Positions 15,900 to 23,422 of a stretch of 32,506 nucleotides of DNA are shown one piece after another (the stretch's first letter is position 1; every line of letters begins with the position of its first letter). The DNA is taken from assembly GCA_030595845.1 (NCBI GenBank), contig JAUVCL010000002.1, forward strand, positions 1 to 32,506. The letters run 5' to 3'. A program made the translations under genes and the position numbers. Below the pieces are notes generated by a model. It did not search any database. It had not been told where the DNA came from and saw only the letters and a program-made list of their open reading frames with translations. Origin of the DNA: Campylobacterota bacterium (GTDB taxonomy: Bacteria > Campylobacterota > Campylobacteria > Campylobacterales > Sulfurovaceae).

Positions 15900-18741
15900 C
15901 GATAACTGGTTTGAAAAAGCACGGTCCTATGATATGCCTTTGTTTTTGGAACAGGCATACATGATAGAAGTGAATAGGGCTAAAAAATGTATTTGTCCTT
16001 TTCATGATGATACAAAAGCTAGTTTAAGCCTTACAGAAAAAAGTGGGGAGTGGATATTTAACTGTTTTGTATGTGATTCCAAAGGTGACATAACCAATTT
16101 TGTAATGATGAAAGATAATTTGAATGCACTTGATGCAGTGAAAAAAATACTCATTCATCATGGAGAAAGTATAGAAGTAGGTGAGAAAAAAGAACTTACT
16201 GCAGCAGAGCTTGAAGAGATAGAAAAAAGAGCTGAAGAAGCAGCTAACAGAAAAGCTACAAAGATACAAGATGAAAAGAACCTTCAAAAGTCTGCACGTG
16301 TGCAGATGGCCAAAGCTTCAGAGGTCTATGCCCAAAATTTTTTTGATGCTTATGAGCAAGGCAATGAGGAGATCATTAAGATAGTAGAAGCTAAGTTCCC
16401 TCATATCTATAGTAACACTGAAATACGTGATCTTTATATGGGTTGGGATTATGAGAATGAATCACTGTGTTTGATAAACAGAAATTTGAACGGTGAGACT
16501 TTCAACATCAAAAGTGAAAAGCGTAAAGGCTTTTTTAAAGACTGGAAGTTTGGTGAGACATTTAAAGAATATGCGTTCCCTGGTAAATGGATAAGCTGGA
16601 AACATGCCACTGCTCATGCCTTTGGTTCTGACTTTATGGATGAGAGTGATAGCCGTGTTGTGATCTGTGAGGGTGAAAAAGATGCTATCAATCTTTTACT
16701 ACTTGGGATCAATGCTTTAACGCTTGGTGGGGTTACTACTTCATGGGAAGATCATAAGGAACTTTTGAAATATAAAAATGTTTTCATTTGGTTTGATCAT
16801 GATGAGGCTGGGTATATCAATGCTATTAAAAAACATAAAGAGTTATGTGAAGTAGCCAAAAGTTGTCAAGTGATATGGTTCTATAAGCTTGGTACTTTTG
16901 AAAACAAATATGACATCAGTGATTACATTACCGATAAGCAGATGATCAATAAAGAGCAAGTCTTTAAATCTATCATCTTTTCATCTTTCATACCTACTAA
17001 CTATGTGATCTATGAGCTTGAAGAGTATCTTGACTTAGATCAAAAATCTAATGTAGCTAAAGAACTGGCTGGGCTAAAAGAAGAAGAAGTACTTAGAGAC
17101 TTTAGTAAATGTAAATCACTCATCATAAATTCGGTAAAAGATGTACGTGGTGAAAAAGATGAAGAAGTTAAACTCATGCAGCACTTGGGGAAGCAACTTG
17201 AAAGCAGCCGGGTTAAAGAGGATCTTCAAAAACTCATCAACTCTCTTTTTACTGAAGACTCAGGTTTTTTAGGTTCTGAGCTTGCAAGCCTTAAAAAAGT
17301 CATACAGTTTAAAAAGTCTATGCTTACTGACTATAGACAGACTCACATTTATGACATGGTGAAAGAGCTTGAGCGTGCGACTCAAAGTGCTGGCTATTCA
17401 TTTGCTGTATATCGTGAAGTATTGTATTTTTGGACTGGTAATTACTTTTATGCGTTAGAAGACTGGGAGATAAAATCATTCATCATGAAAGAGTACTTGA
17501 GTGCTGCAAAGATAGACTTTAAAAAACAGACTGTGAAAACGCGTGACGAGATACTTCTTAACCTCTTTGGATGGTCACAAAACCTTGAAGCCTGGGTAGA
17601 GAATAACAAACGTGTTATCAATATGACTAACGGTGCTTTGATCATCCGTGCCAGTGGAAAGTACACTTTTAGGAATCATCATAAAAAACAAGACTGTGCC
17701 ATGAATATGCTTGGTTTTGCTTATGATGAAAAAGCTACTGCGCCAAAATGGAAAGTGTTTTTAAATCGTGTATTGCCTGACCAAAATGACCAGGACACAC
17801 TTATGGAGTTTATAGGTTACTGCCTACTTCCTTCTCATAATTATGAAAGTTTTTTATATCTGTACGGATCCAGTGGGGCAAATGGTAAATCAGTGGTACT
17901 TGCCGTGATACGTGACTTCTTCGCAAAAGAAAACATAAGTTACTTGCAACTTCACAATTTTGAGGGGCATGAGCTAGAGACACTTAGAAACAAGATTATC
18001 AATATAGGGTCTGAGATAGAGAGTGGTGGTGATATGCGTAAACAGATGTCCGTACTTAAAAACATGACTTCGGCTGAAGACTCTTTAACAGTAAACCCTA
18101 AAAATGAAAAACAGTTTACCATCCACCCAGAAGAAAAACCTAAGATGGTCTTTGCTGCTAACAAACTTGTGAAGAGTGGTGTAGATGATGGTGGTGTGCA
18201 AAGACGTATGATCTTACTTAACTTCAATCAAGAGATAAAAGATGGTGAAAAGATACGTGATCTACCTCTGAGACTTAGAGATGAAAAGCCTGGCATACTC
18301 AACATGGCCATAGAAGGCATGGTAAGACTCATCAAAAATAATGGGTTCTCTTTAAGTGAAGGCCGTGACAAGTTTATGGAGCAGTACAAGTCTGACATCA
18401 ACCCGGTTAGGGCATACATGAAAGAGTGTTTGGTTAAAGATAGTGGTCTTATGATAGCTAAGAAATTTGTTTATGCACATTACCAGGCGTGGTGTGATGA
18501 GAAAGGTCATAAAGCCTATGCATCGCCTACATTTTGGAGTAAATTTAAAGAACAGGAAAACTATGAAGAGATACGTCAACGGAAATATGAACATGATCTA
18601 TTGCCTGATCGCCATCCTTTTATAAAAGATTTTAGATTTATTCCTGATGCAGTTAGTGAGTTTGAAGTAGGAAACATGAAACTAAAAGTTGAGGATCACA
18701 ATATCTCACAAACACTGTTTTTACCTGTGGTAGTGGAGTAA
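15892..18741 (+). CDS. P4-alpha-like primase-helicase (CHC2 zinc finger + TOPRIM + D5/SF3 helicase)
   Basis: 'CICPFHDDTKASLSL...FNCFVC', 'RVVICEGEKDAINLLLLG...VFIWFDHDEAG', 'YLYGSSGANGKSVVLAVI' Walker A, 'NIGSEIESG', 'PKMVFAANKL'. Confidence 0.85.
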   Translation: MHNDNWFEKARSYDMPLFLEQAYMIEVNRAKKCICPFHDDTKASLSLTEKSGEWIFNCFVCDSKGDITNFVMMKDNLNALDAVKKILIHHGESIEVGEKKELTAAELEEIEKRAEEAANRKATKIQDEKNLQKSARVQMAKASEVYAQNFFDAYEQGNEEIIKIVEAKFPHIYSNTEIRDLYMGWDYENESLCLINRNLNGETFNIKSEKRKGFFKDWKFGETFKEYAFPGKWISWKHATAHAFGSDFMDESDSRVVICEGEKDAINLLLLGINALTLGGVTTSWEDHKELLKYKNVFIWFDHDEAGYINAIKKHKELCEVAKSCQVIWFYKLGTFENKYDISDYITDKQMINKEQVFKSIIFSSFIPTNYVIYELEEYLDLDQKSNVAKELAGLKEEEVLRDFSKCKSLIINSVKDVRGEKDEEVKLMQHLGKQLESSRVKEDLQKLINSLFTEDSGFLGSELASLKKVIQFKKSMLTDYRQTHIYDMVKELERATQSAGYSFAVYREVLYFWTGNYFYALEDWEIKSFIMKEYLSAAKIDFKKQTVKTRDEILLNLFGWSQNLEAWVENNKRVINMTNGALIIRASGKYTFRNHHKKQDCAMNMLGFAYDEKATAPKWKVFLNRVLPDQNDQDTLMEFIGYCLLPSHNYESFLYLYGSSGANGKSVVLAVIRDFFAKENISYLQLHNFEGHELETLRNKIINIGSEIESGGDMRKQMSVLKNMTSAEDSLTVNPKNEKQFTIHPEEKPKMVFAANKLVKSGVDDGGVQRRMILLNFNQEIKDGEKIRDLPLRLRDEKPGILNMAIEGMVRLIKNNGFSLSEGRDKFMEQYKSDINPVRAYMKECLVKDSGLMIAKKFVYAHYQAWCDEKGHKAYASPTFWSKFKEQENYEEIRQRKYEHDLLPDRHPFIKDFRFIPDAVSEFEVGNMKLKVEDHNISQTLFLPVVVE

Positions 18742-18760
18742 ATGATGAAAAATAGCATTT

Positions 18761-19280
18761 TGTCCTCTCTGTCCTTAGCAAATTTGGCTGTTGTCCTTAG
18801 CAAAATATGCACCAAAGGACAACACAAACAACGGTGTGTGCGTACTTTCAAGAGTAAAAACGGCTTTTGTCCTCTTGTCCTTAGCAAATTGGCTTATTCA
18901 TACTGTAGATATTTTTTACTTACGAAATATTTTTACAGCTCTAATTGGCTCTTTTGGAGAGGACAAGAGGACAAAGAGAGAAAAAGGGTCTTTATGCCAC
19001 CTTAATACGGGCTTTACTCTGTCCTCTGCTTGAATTATTTGCTAAGGACAGGGTAAGGACAGTGAGGACAAAAAGGAAATTAGAAAAAATTACAAAAAAA
19101 CTGTAAAAATATTTTATTACAAAAAATATTTTTTACAGCTCTAATCTACTCTTTTGCTTGGAACACTTGGAACAGAGAGAGAAAAAGGGTCTATAGACCC
19201 CCATTCTAGGGGCTTTGCCCTGTGCCATGCAAAGTAAATTTGCATGGCACAGTCTTGGAACACCCTGGCACAGTAGAAAA
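18761..19280. repeat. Iteron array / candidate replication origin
   Basis: TGTCCTTAGCAAA at 18770-18782, 18792-18804, 18876-18888 (+) and 19038-19050 (-); many extra GGACA/TGTCC sites; second module with GGAACA/GGCACA sites; AT-rich inverted repeats. Confidence 0.65.
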
Positions 19281-19307
19281 AGTTAGAAAATTAAAAAGGA
19301 GAAAAAA

Positions 19308-19532
19308 ATGAAAGAAAATAAAATATTAGCTTACAAGGTTATAAAATTTAATCATAGCGACAACACAGTTGTTTTGTTGGGTGAGTTTAATTATTCCGAT
19401 GATGGGTATACAGCTGCTAGTTTATGTTGCCAAGAAGCCAAAGATGAAGACCCCTCACAAGATGAAGATTATTTATACACATTTGAAATAGTGAGTACAT
19501 ATAGATTTAATACAAAATTAGGAGATAAATAG
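19308..19532 (+). CDS. Hypothetical early protein
   Basis: 74 aa, AAAAAGGAG RBS, upstream of the Gp49-Tad2 gene. Confidence 0.5.
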   Translation: MKENKILAYKVIKFNHSDNTVVLLGEFNYSDDGYTAASLCCQEAKDEDPSQDEDYLYTFEIVSTYRFNTKLGDK

Positions 19533-19533
19533 A

Positions 19534-20121
19534 ATGAGTAAAACATTTCAAATGATATTAAAAAAAGAGTTAGACGGTAATAACGGAAAAATACCTTTTT
19601 CATTTGTGCAGCACATGGCAGATATTGGTGAGACAAAATTTGTGCAGCTTACGCCAAATATGAGAGTGTGTGTGATCACTTTAACTACTGGTCATGAAGT
19701 CATTGGTGTAGCTCAAGTACTTGATGCTAAAAATGATGTTGAAGAGATAGGTAATAGTGTGGCTTATGAAAATGCAGTAAATGAACTTTGGAAACTTGAA
19801 GGATATTTGTTAAAGCAAAAGATTTATAACGGAAATATAAAAACCTCAAATATGAATTTTGGTCAAGCTATATCAGATATGAAGAAAGGTAAAAAAGTAG
19901 CTCGAAGTGGGTGGAATGGTAAGGGCATGTTTATTTATTATGTACCAGCAAATAAATATCCTATGAGTGGTAATACTCTTGAAACAATGAAAGGTATTTA
20001 TCCTGATGATTTAGTCCCTTATCAAGAATACACCGCTATGAAAACAGTTGATAATACCGTAGTGCCTTGGTTATGTTCACAATCTGATATGTATGCTGAA
20101 GATTGGGGGATTGTAGAATGA
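19534..20121 (+). CDS. Gp49-like (Phage_gp49_66) domain fused to Tad2/DUF2829 (Thoeris anti-defense) domain
   Basis: N-term 'RVCVITLTTGHEVIGVAQVLDAKNDVEEIGNSVAYENAVNELWKLEGYLLKQ'; C-term 'MNFGQAISDMKKGKKVARSGWNGKGMFIYYVPA...AMKTVDNTVVPWLCSQSDMYAEDWGIV'. Confidence 0.8.
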   Translation: MSKTFQMILKKELDGNNGKIPFSFVQHMADIGETKFVQLTPNMRVCVITLTTGHEVIGVAQVLDAKNDVEEIGNSVAYENAVNELWKLEGYLLKQKIYNGNIKTSNMNFGQAISDMKKGKKVARSGWNGKGMFIYYVPANKYPMSGNTLETMKGIYPDDLVPYQEYTAMKTVDNTVVPWLCSQSDMYAEDWGIVE

Positions 20122-20633
20122 AAAATATAATGATTGACCTTGAAACTATGGGGCAAAAAGGTAATGCAGCGATTATAGCTATTGGTGCAGTGTATTTTGA
20201 TAATAATGGTTTAGGGGATGAATTTTATGTTTTAGTCGATATTCAGAGTTGTGTTGATATTGGTATGGAAATAGATGCTTCTACTGTGATGTGGTGGATG
20301 AAACAAAGTGATGAAGCACGTTCTGCTTTTTCGGATAAAAGTTCGAGTATATTTTTAGCTCTTGACCATCTTAGAGAATTTATGGGAAGTAGCTCTGTAT
20401 TGTGGGGGAATGGTTCTGACTTTGATAATGTAATTTTAGCAAATGCTTATGACAAACTAAATCAACAATTACCTTGGAAGTTTTGGAATAGCAGATGTTA
20501 TAGAACAATGAAAAATATGTTTAAAGATGTAAAGATGGTGCGTGAAGGTGTACATCATAATGCGCTAAGTGATGCCATTACTCAAGCCAAACATCTTGTG
20601 AAAATCGTAAATGAAAAAGGTATTAAATTATGA
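20118..20633 (+). CDS. DEDD-type 3'-5' exonuclease (ExoVIII/Rv2179c-like)
   Basis: 'IMIDLETMGQKGNAAIIAIGAVYFD', 'LWGNGSDFDNVILANAY', 'HHNALSDAITQAKHL'. Confidence 0.75.
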   Translation: MKNIMIDLETMGQKGNAAIIAIGAVYFDNNGLGDEFYVLVDIQSCVDIGMEIDASTVMWWMKQSDEARSAFSDKSSSIFLALDHLREFMGSSSVLWGNGSDFDNVILANAYDKLNQQLPWKFWNSRCYRTMKNMFKDVKMVREGVHHNALSDAITQAKHLVKIVNEKGIKL

Positions 20634-21139
20634 GCCAAATAGGATTTGTAAAACAAGAGCAGCAGATCTTTAGAAAAGCTGGTGAAGAAGATAAGACGGT
20701 TAAATGGTTTGAGTGTCATTTTCGTGTGGCTGGTATGCGTCCTTTTAAAGCGAAGATGTCTGCTAACAAGAAAAAAGAGAAAGAGTCACAGCCTGACTTT
20801 TACATTTACTTACGTGCAAATGTAAACAAGGGTGATAAATTTAGAGATATCCGTATCGGTGCATTGTGGATCAAGAAGAAAGTATTTGATAATGTTGAAA
20901 AAACTTTCATGACTGGTAACGTGTTTATGGATTTTAAAGAGATCCCTATCACTGTATGGAAAGCAGAACCACGTTTTGAAGGTGAAGTGATCGAGTACTT
21001 GTATGATATCTCTATGATGAAAGATAAGCCTCAAGAAGATAATGCTGATACAGGTGGTGGATATGAAACTACCTATGAAGATGCCAACGGTAATGAAATC
21101 CCTCAAACAGATGAAAACGGTGAAGATATCCCATTTTAG
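20630..21139 (+). CDS. SSB-like protein with acidic DIPF C-terminal tip
   Basis: C-terminus '...IPQTDENGEDIPF' mirrors the bacterial SSB tip; location in the recombination/replication block. Confidence 0.5.
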   Translation: MSQIGFVKQEQQIFRKAGEEDKTVKWFECHFRVAGMRPFKAKMSANKKKEKESQPDFYIYLRANVNKGDKFRDIRIGALWIKKKVFDNVEKTFMTGNVFMDFKEIPITVWKAEPRFEGEVIEYLYDISMMKDKPQEDNADTGGGYETTYEDANGNEIPQTDENGEDIPF

Positions 21140-21148
21140 GAGAATACT

Positions 21149-21349
21149 ATGAAAGATAATATTACGATGACACCACCTAAACGGTGGTTGCGTCCTGCTG
21201 ATCTTGCTGAAGAGTTTGGTATAGCAAAGGCTACACAAGATCAGATGAGAAGTGACGGTAGGATCCCCTACTCAAAGCGCGGTAAGTTTGTATTTTATGA
21301 TCGTGAGAAAATAGATGCATGGCTTGAAGATGCTGTGATGGTTAGTTGA
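21149..21349 (+). CDS. Excisionase/MerR-like HTH DNA-binding protein
   Basis: 'RWLRPADLAEEFGIAKATQDQMRSDGRIPYSKRGKFVFYDREKIDAWLED' HTH_17 pattern. Confidence 0.65.
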   Translation: MKDNITMTPPKRWLRPADLAEEFGIAKATQDQMRSDGRIPYSKRGKFVFYDREKIDAWLEDAVMVS

Positions 21350-21559
21350 ATGTGGAGATTATTTAGATTTATATTTATAGGTAAATGGAATTATCCTAAA
21401 GAACATATATGTAAATGGAATTATCCTAAAGAACATATATGTAAATGGGAGATACTAAAAATCTATGAACGGAAGAGATTATCTAATGGCTCGGTTTATG
21501 CCATAGAATATCATTTAAAATGTTCTGAGTGTGGTGATATAAAAGTAAAGACAAGGTAA
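21350..21559 (+). CDS. Small Cys-containing protein with tandem 10-aa repeat
   Basis: (KWNYPKEHIC)x2 followed by KW...; C-terminal CSECGD. Confidence 0.4.
   Translation: MWRLFRFIFIGKWNYPKEHICKWNYPKEHICKWEILKIYERKRLSNGSVYAIEYHLKCSECGDIKVKTR
21381..21440 (+). repeat. Perfect 30-bp tandem duplication (2 copies, partial third)
   Basis: GTAAATGGAATTATCCTAAAGAACATATAT x2, then GTAAATGG. Confidence 0.9.
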
Positions 21560-21562
21560 AGG

Positions 21563-21691
21563 ATGAATATGAAAAAGTTTATGAGAACACTTAGCGTATG
21601 GTTTGGTCGCGATACGTCAAGTGTTATAGGTTCTTTGGTTAAAAGAGAATGTAAGTATATCACACTAAATTTAAAAGGTGGTACAAGATGA
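21563..21691 (+). CDS. 42-aa small protein (hypothetical)
   Basis: MNMKKFMRTLSVWFGRDTSSVIGSLVKRECKYITLNLKGGTR*; ATGA overlap with next ORF. Confidence 0.35.
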   Translation: MNMKKFMRTLSVWFGRDTSSVIGSLVKRECKYITLNLKGGTR

Positions 21692-21873
21692 GTGCGGTTA
21701 GTCCAGTGGTACCAGTGGGAAAAGTTGAAGATTTTATACAAGAGGTTGTTACAAATTTTGGAGAGGTAGAGTCAAAGGTTATCACTCTAAAAGTTAGAGT
21801 AGCAAAAAGAACGATATCTGAGGCAAGCCTTATGCGTGAGCTTGATGAGATATTGACGATTATTAGGAGGTAG
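21688..21873 (+). CDS. Hypothetical small protein
   Basis: 61 aa, coupled to upstream ORF. Confidence 0.4.
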   Translation: MSAVSPVVPVGKVEDFIQEVVTNFGEVESKVITLKVRVAKRTISEASLMRELDEILTIIRR

Positions 21874-21993
21874 TTATGTTAAAACAAGATTTTATAGAAA
21901 TAGAAAAGAAGAATAAATATATTAACGATTTACTAAAAAAAGAGCAAGAAGATCGTTACTGATGCATCGAGTAGGCTTCGTGAGATACATGCT

Positions 21994-22488
21994 GTGATCA
22001 TGGAGGTGTTTAGGGATGATGATTTTTACAGGGCTTTGTATTTGTTTGCTTTGATGGGTAGGCGTAAGGGTGAGATACTTTCTTTACGTTGGGAGAATGT
22101 GAGTTTTGAGCATAATTATGTGGTGTTGAGTGATACTAAAAATAATGAAGTGCAGAAGATGTTTTTACCCTCTTCTGTGAAAAGTGCCTTAGAGTCTTTT
22201 TATGATCCTGGTGCTGAGTGGGTTTTCCCCTCTCCTACTGTGCCGGATCATCATATCACGAATATAGAAAAGACCACGGATAAGATAAAAAAGAAGTTGC
22301 CCTACTTTACGCTGCATTATCTGCGTAATGTTATCGTGTCTGCTATGGCTGAACAGGGTGAGGCTGCTGTGAATATGTCGGGGGCGTTGGGGCATTTGTC
22401 GGCAAATACGATAGATAAGTATTTGACTTTGAATTATCTTGCTGGGTCTAAGAGTGCTTCTGAAACGATAGAAAAAATTGTACTGTAG
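21994..22488 (+). CDS. Tyrosine recombinase (integrase), catalytic domain only
   Basis: 'LMGRRKGEILSLRW', 'LHYLRN', 'GALGHLSANTIDKYL' give R, HxxR, H and Y; open frame extends back only to 21937. Confidence 0.75.
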   Translation: MIMEVFRDDDFYRALYLFALMGRRKGEILSLRWENVSFEHNYVVLSDTKNNEVQKMFLPSSVKSALESFYDPGAEWVFPSPTVPDHHITNIEKTTDKIKKKLPYFTLHYLRNVIVSAMAEQGEAAVNMSGALGHLSANTIDKYLTLNYLAGSKSASETIEKIVL

Positions 22489-22494
22489 GTTTCA

Positions 22495-22503
22495 TGCTAT
22501 AAT
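22495..22503 (+). promoter_or_regulatory. Extended -10 promoter
   Basis: TGC-TATAAT just after the integrase stop. Confidence 0.5.
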
Positions 22504-22510
22504 ACAATTC

Positions 22511-22638
22511 ATGAAGTGTTTAGTTATGTCTAAGCAGACGTGTTGGTACGACTTGCATATAGCACGGATAATGAGGGTTTGTTCCTTTACCGTGAGTATG
22601 GTCACGAGCGTTGTTCGGAATCCAGCCCAACACTTCAT
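22511..22638 (+). ncRNA. Candidate structured ncRNA closed by a 10-bp terminal stem
   Basis: ATGAAGTGTT (22511-22520) pairs with AACACTTCAT (22629-22638); inner GTCT/AGAC, CGTGA/TCACG and GGAT/ATCC pairs; promoter directly upstream. Confidence 0.4.
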
Positions 22639-22671
22639 CGAGAGCTTTATAACTATACTTTACTTAGCTAC

Positions 22672-22702
22672 TGACAAAAAAATAAACTCACTTCTTTATA
22701 AT
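22672..22702 (+). promoter_or_regulatory. Phage promoter P2
   Basis: TGACAAAAAAATAAA-CTCACTTCTT-TATAAT. Confidence 0.75.
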
Positions 22703-22708
22703 CATTTT

Positions 22709-22821
22709 GCACAAAAAAACTGGCTGTTATTTCCTCTTTTATAATAGTCAATCTCCTTTTTAAATATTTGTGTGGTTAAGTGAATGGTTCTGCTGCTGTA
22801 GCCTTTGACTTAACCTTTTTT
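22709..22821 (+). ncRNA. Candidate ~110-nt sRNA between promoter P2 and an intrinsic terminator
   Basis: P2 upstream, terminator at 22774-22821, no convincing ORF between. Confidence 0.4.
22774..22821 (+). terminator. Rho-independent terminator
   Basis: GGTTAAGT-gaat-GGTT-ctgctgctgt-AGCC-tttg-ACTTAACC followed by TTTTTT. Confidence 0.8.
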
Positions 22822-22833
22822 CCCCTTTCCTTA

Positions 22834-22864
22834 TGACAAAAAAACAAAACATCTTTACTATTAT
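22834..22864 (+). promoter_or_regulatory. Phage promoter P3 (upstream of terS)
   Basis: TGACAAAAAAACAAA-ACATCTTTAC-TATTAT. Confidence 0.7.
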
Positions 22865-22870
22865 TAATGT

Positions 22871-23422
22871 ATGAATGATGTAATGACCCATGATCAACAA
22901 AAAGCTGAAGAGATATACCTTGACAGTATAAGTTATGAGAATGACTATAAGGCTGTGAGTTTTTCACGGCTTAAAGAGATGCTTGAGAATGTGGGTGTAA
23001 AAACTTCTACTTCTGCGCTTGGGCGTTGGTGTGATAAGTTTAACTGGAAAGAGAAGGTTAAACAGATCGTTACTGCTGCGACCTTGGGAGATGGTGAAGC
23101 CTCAGAAATCATCTCTAAAAGCTCACTTGAAAAAAATACTAAAAAAATACTGACAGACTTTGAAGCCAATGAGTCTTTGAAAGATAGTGCTTATGCGATA
23201 CTTGGGGATCAGATAAAGCACTATGCTTCTGAGATGAAGAAAAAAACTCATCTTTCCTTAGAGAGTACAAAAGTAGTTATTAAAATACTTGAAGTTACTA
23301 CTATACGTGAAGATAAACTTCTTGACCGTGTGGCTCTGCTTCAAGCTAGTAAACTTGCTAACTCTACGGATGTGTTGGCTGCACTTGACAAAGAGTTTAT
23401 AGAAGTTGAAATAGATGAGTAG
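22871..23422 (+). CDS. Terminase small subunit
   Basis: HTH-like N-terminus 'FSRLKEMLENVGVKTSTSALGRWCDKFNWKEKVKQ', position directly before TerL. Confidence 0.65.
   Translation: MNDVMTHDQQKAEEIYLDSISYENDYKAVSFSRLKEMLENVGVKTSTSALGRWCDKFNWKEKVKQIVTAATLGDGEASEIISKSSLEKNTKKILTDFEANESLKDSAYAILGDQIKHYASEMKKKTHLSLESTKVVIKILEVTTIREDKLLDRVALLQASKLANSTDVLAALDKEFIEVEIDE

Noticed and set aside
18742-19033. ORFs MMKNSILSSLSLANL... and MSLAKYAPKDN...
   Set aside because: They are translations of the iteron array; repeated SLANL/LSKLA strings come from TGTCCTTAGCAAA copies.
21381-21448. CRISPR-like repeat
   Set aside because: Contiguous tandem 30-mers without spacers, within an ORF, and no cas genes.
22511-22638. 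tRNA gene
   Set aside because: The terminal stem and TTCGGAATCC recall a tRNA, but D-, anticodon- and T-arms cannot be fitted at normal spacing.
22478-22744. ORF MYCRFHAIIQFMKCL...
   Set aside because: Overlaps promoter, structured element and P2; no RBS or protein-like pattern.
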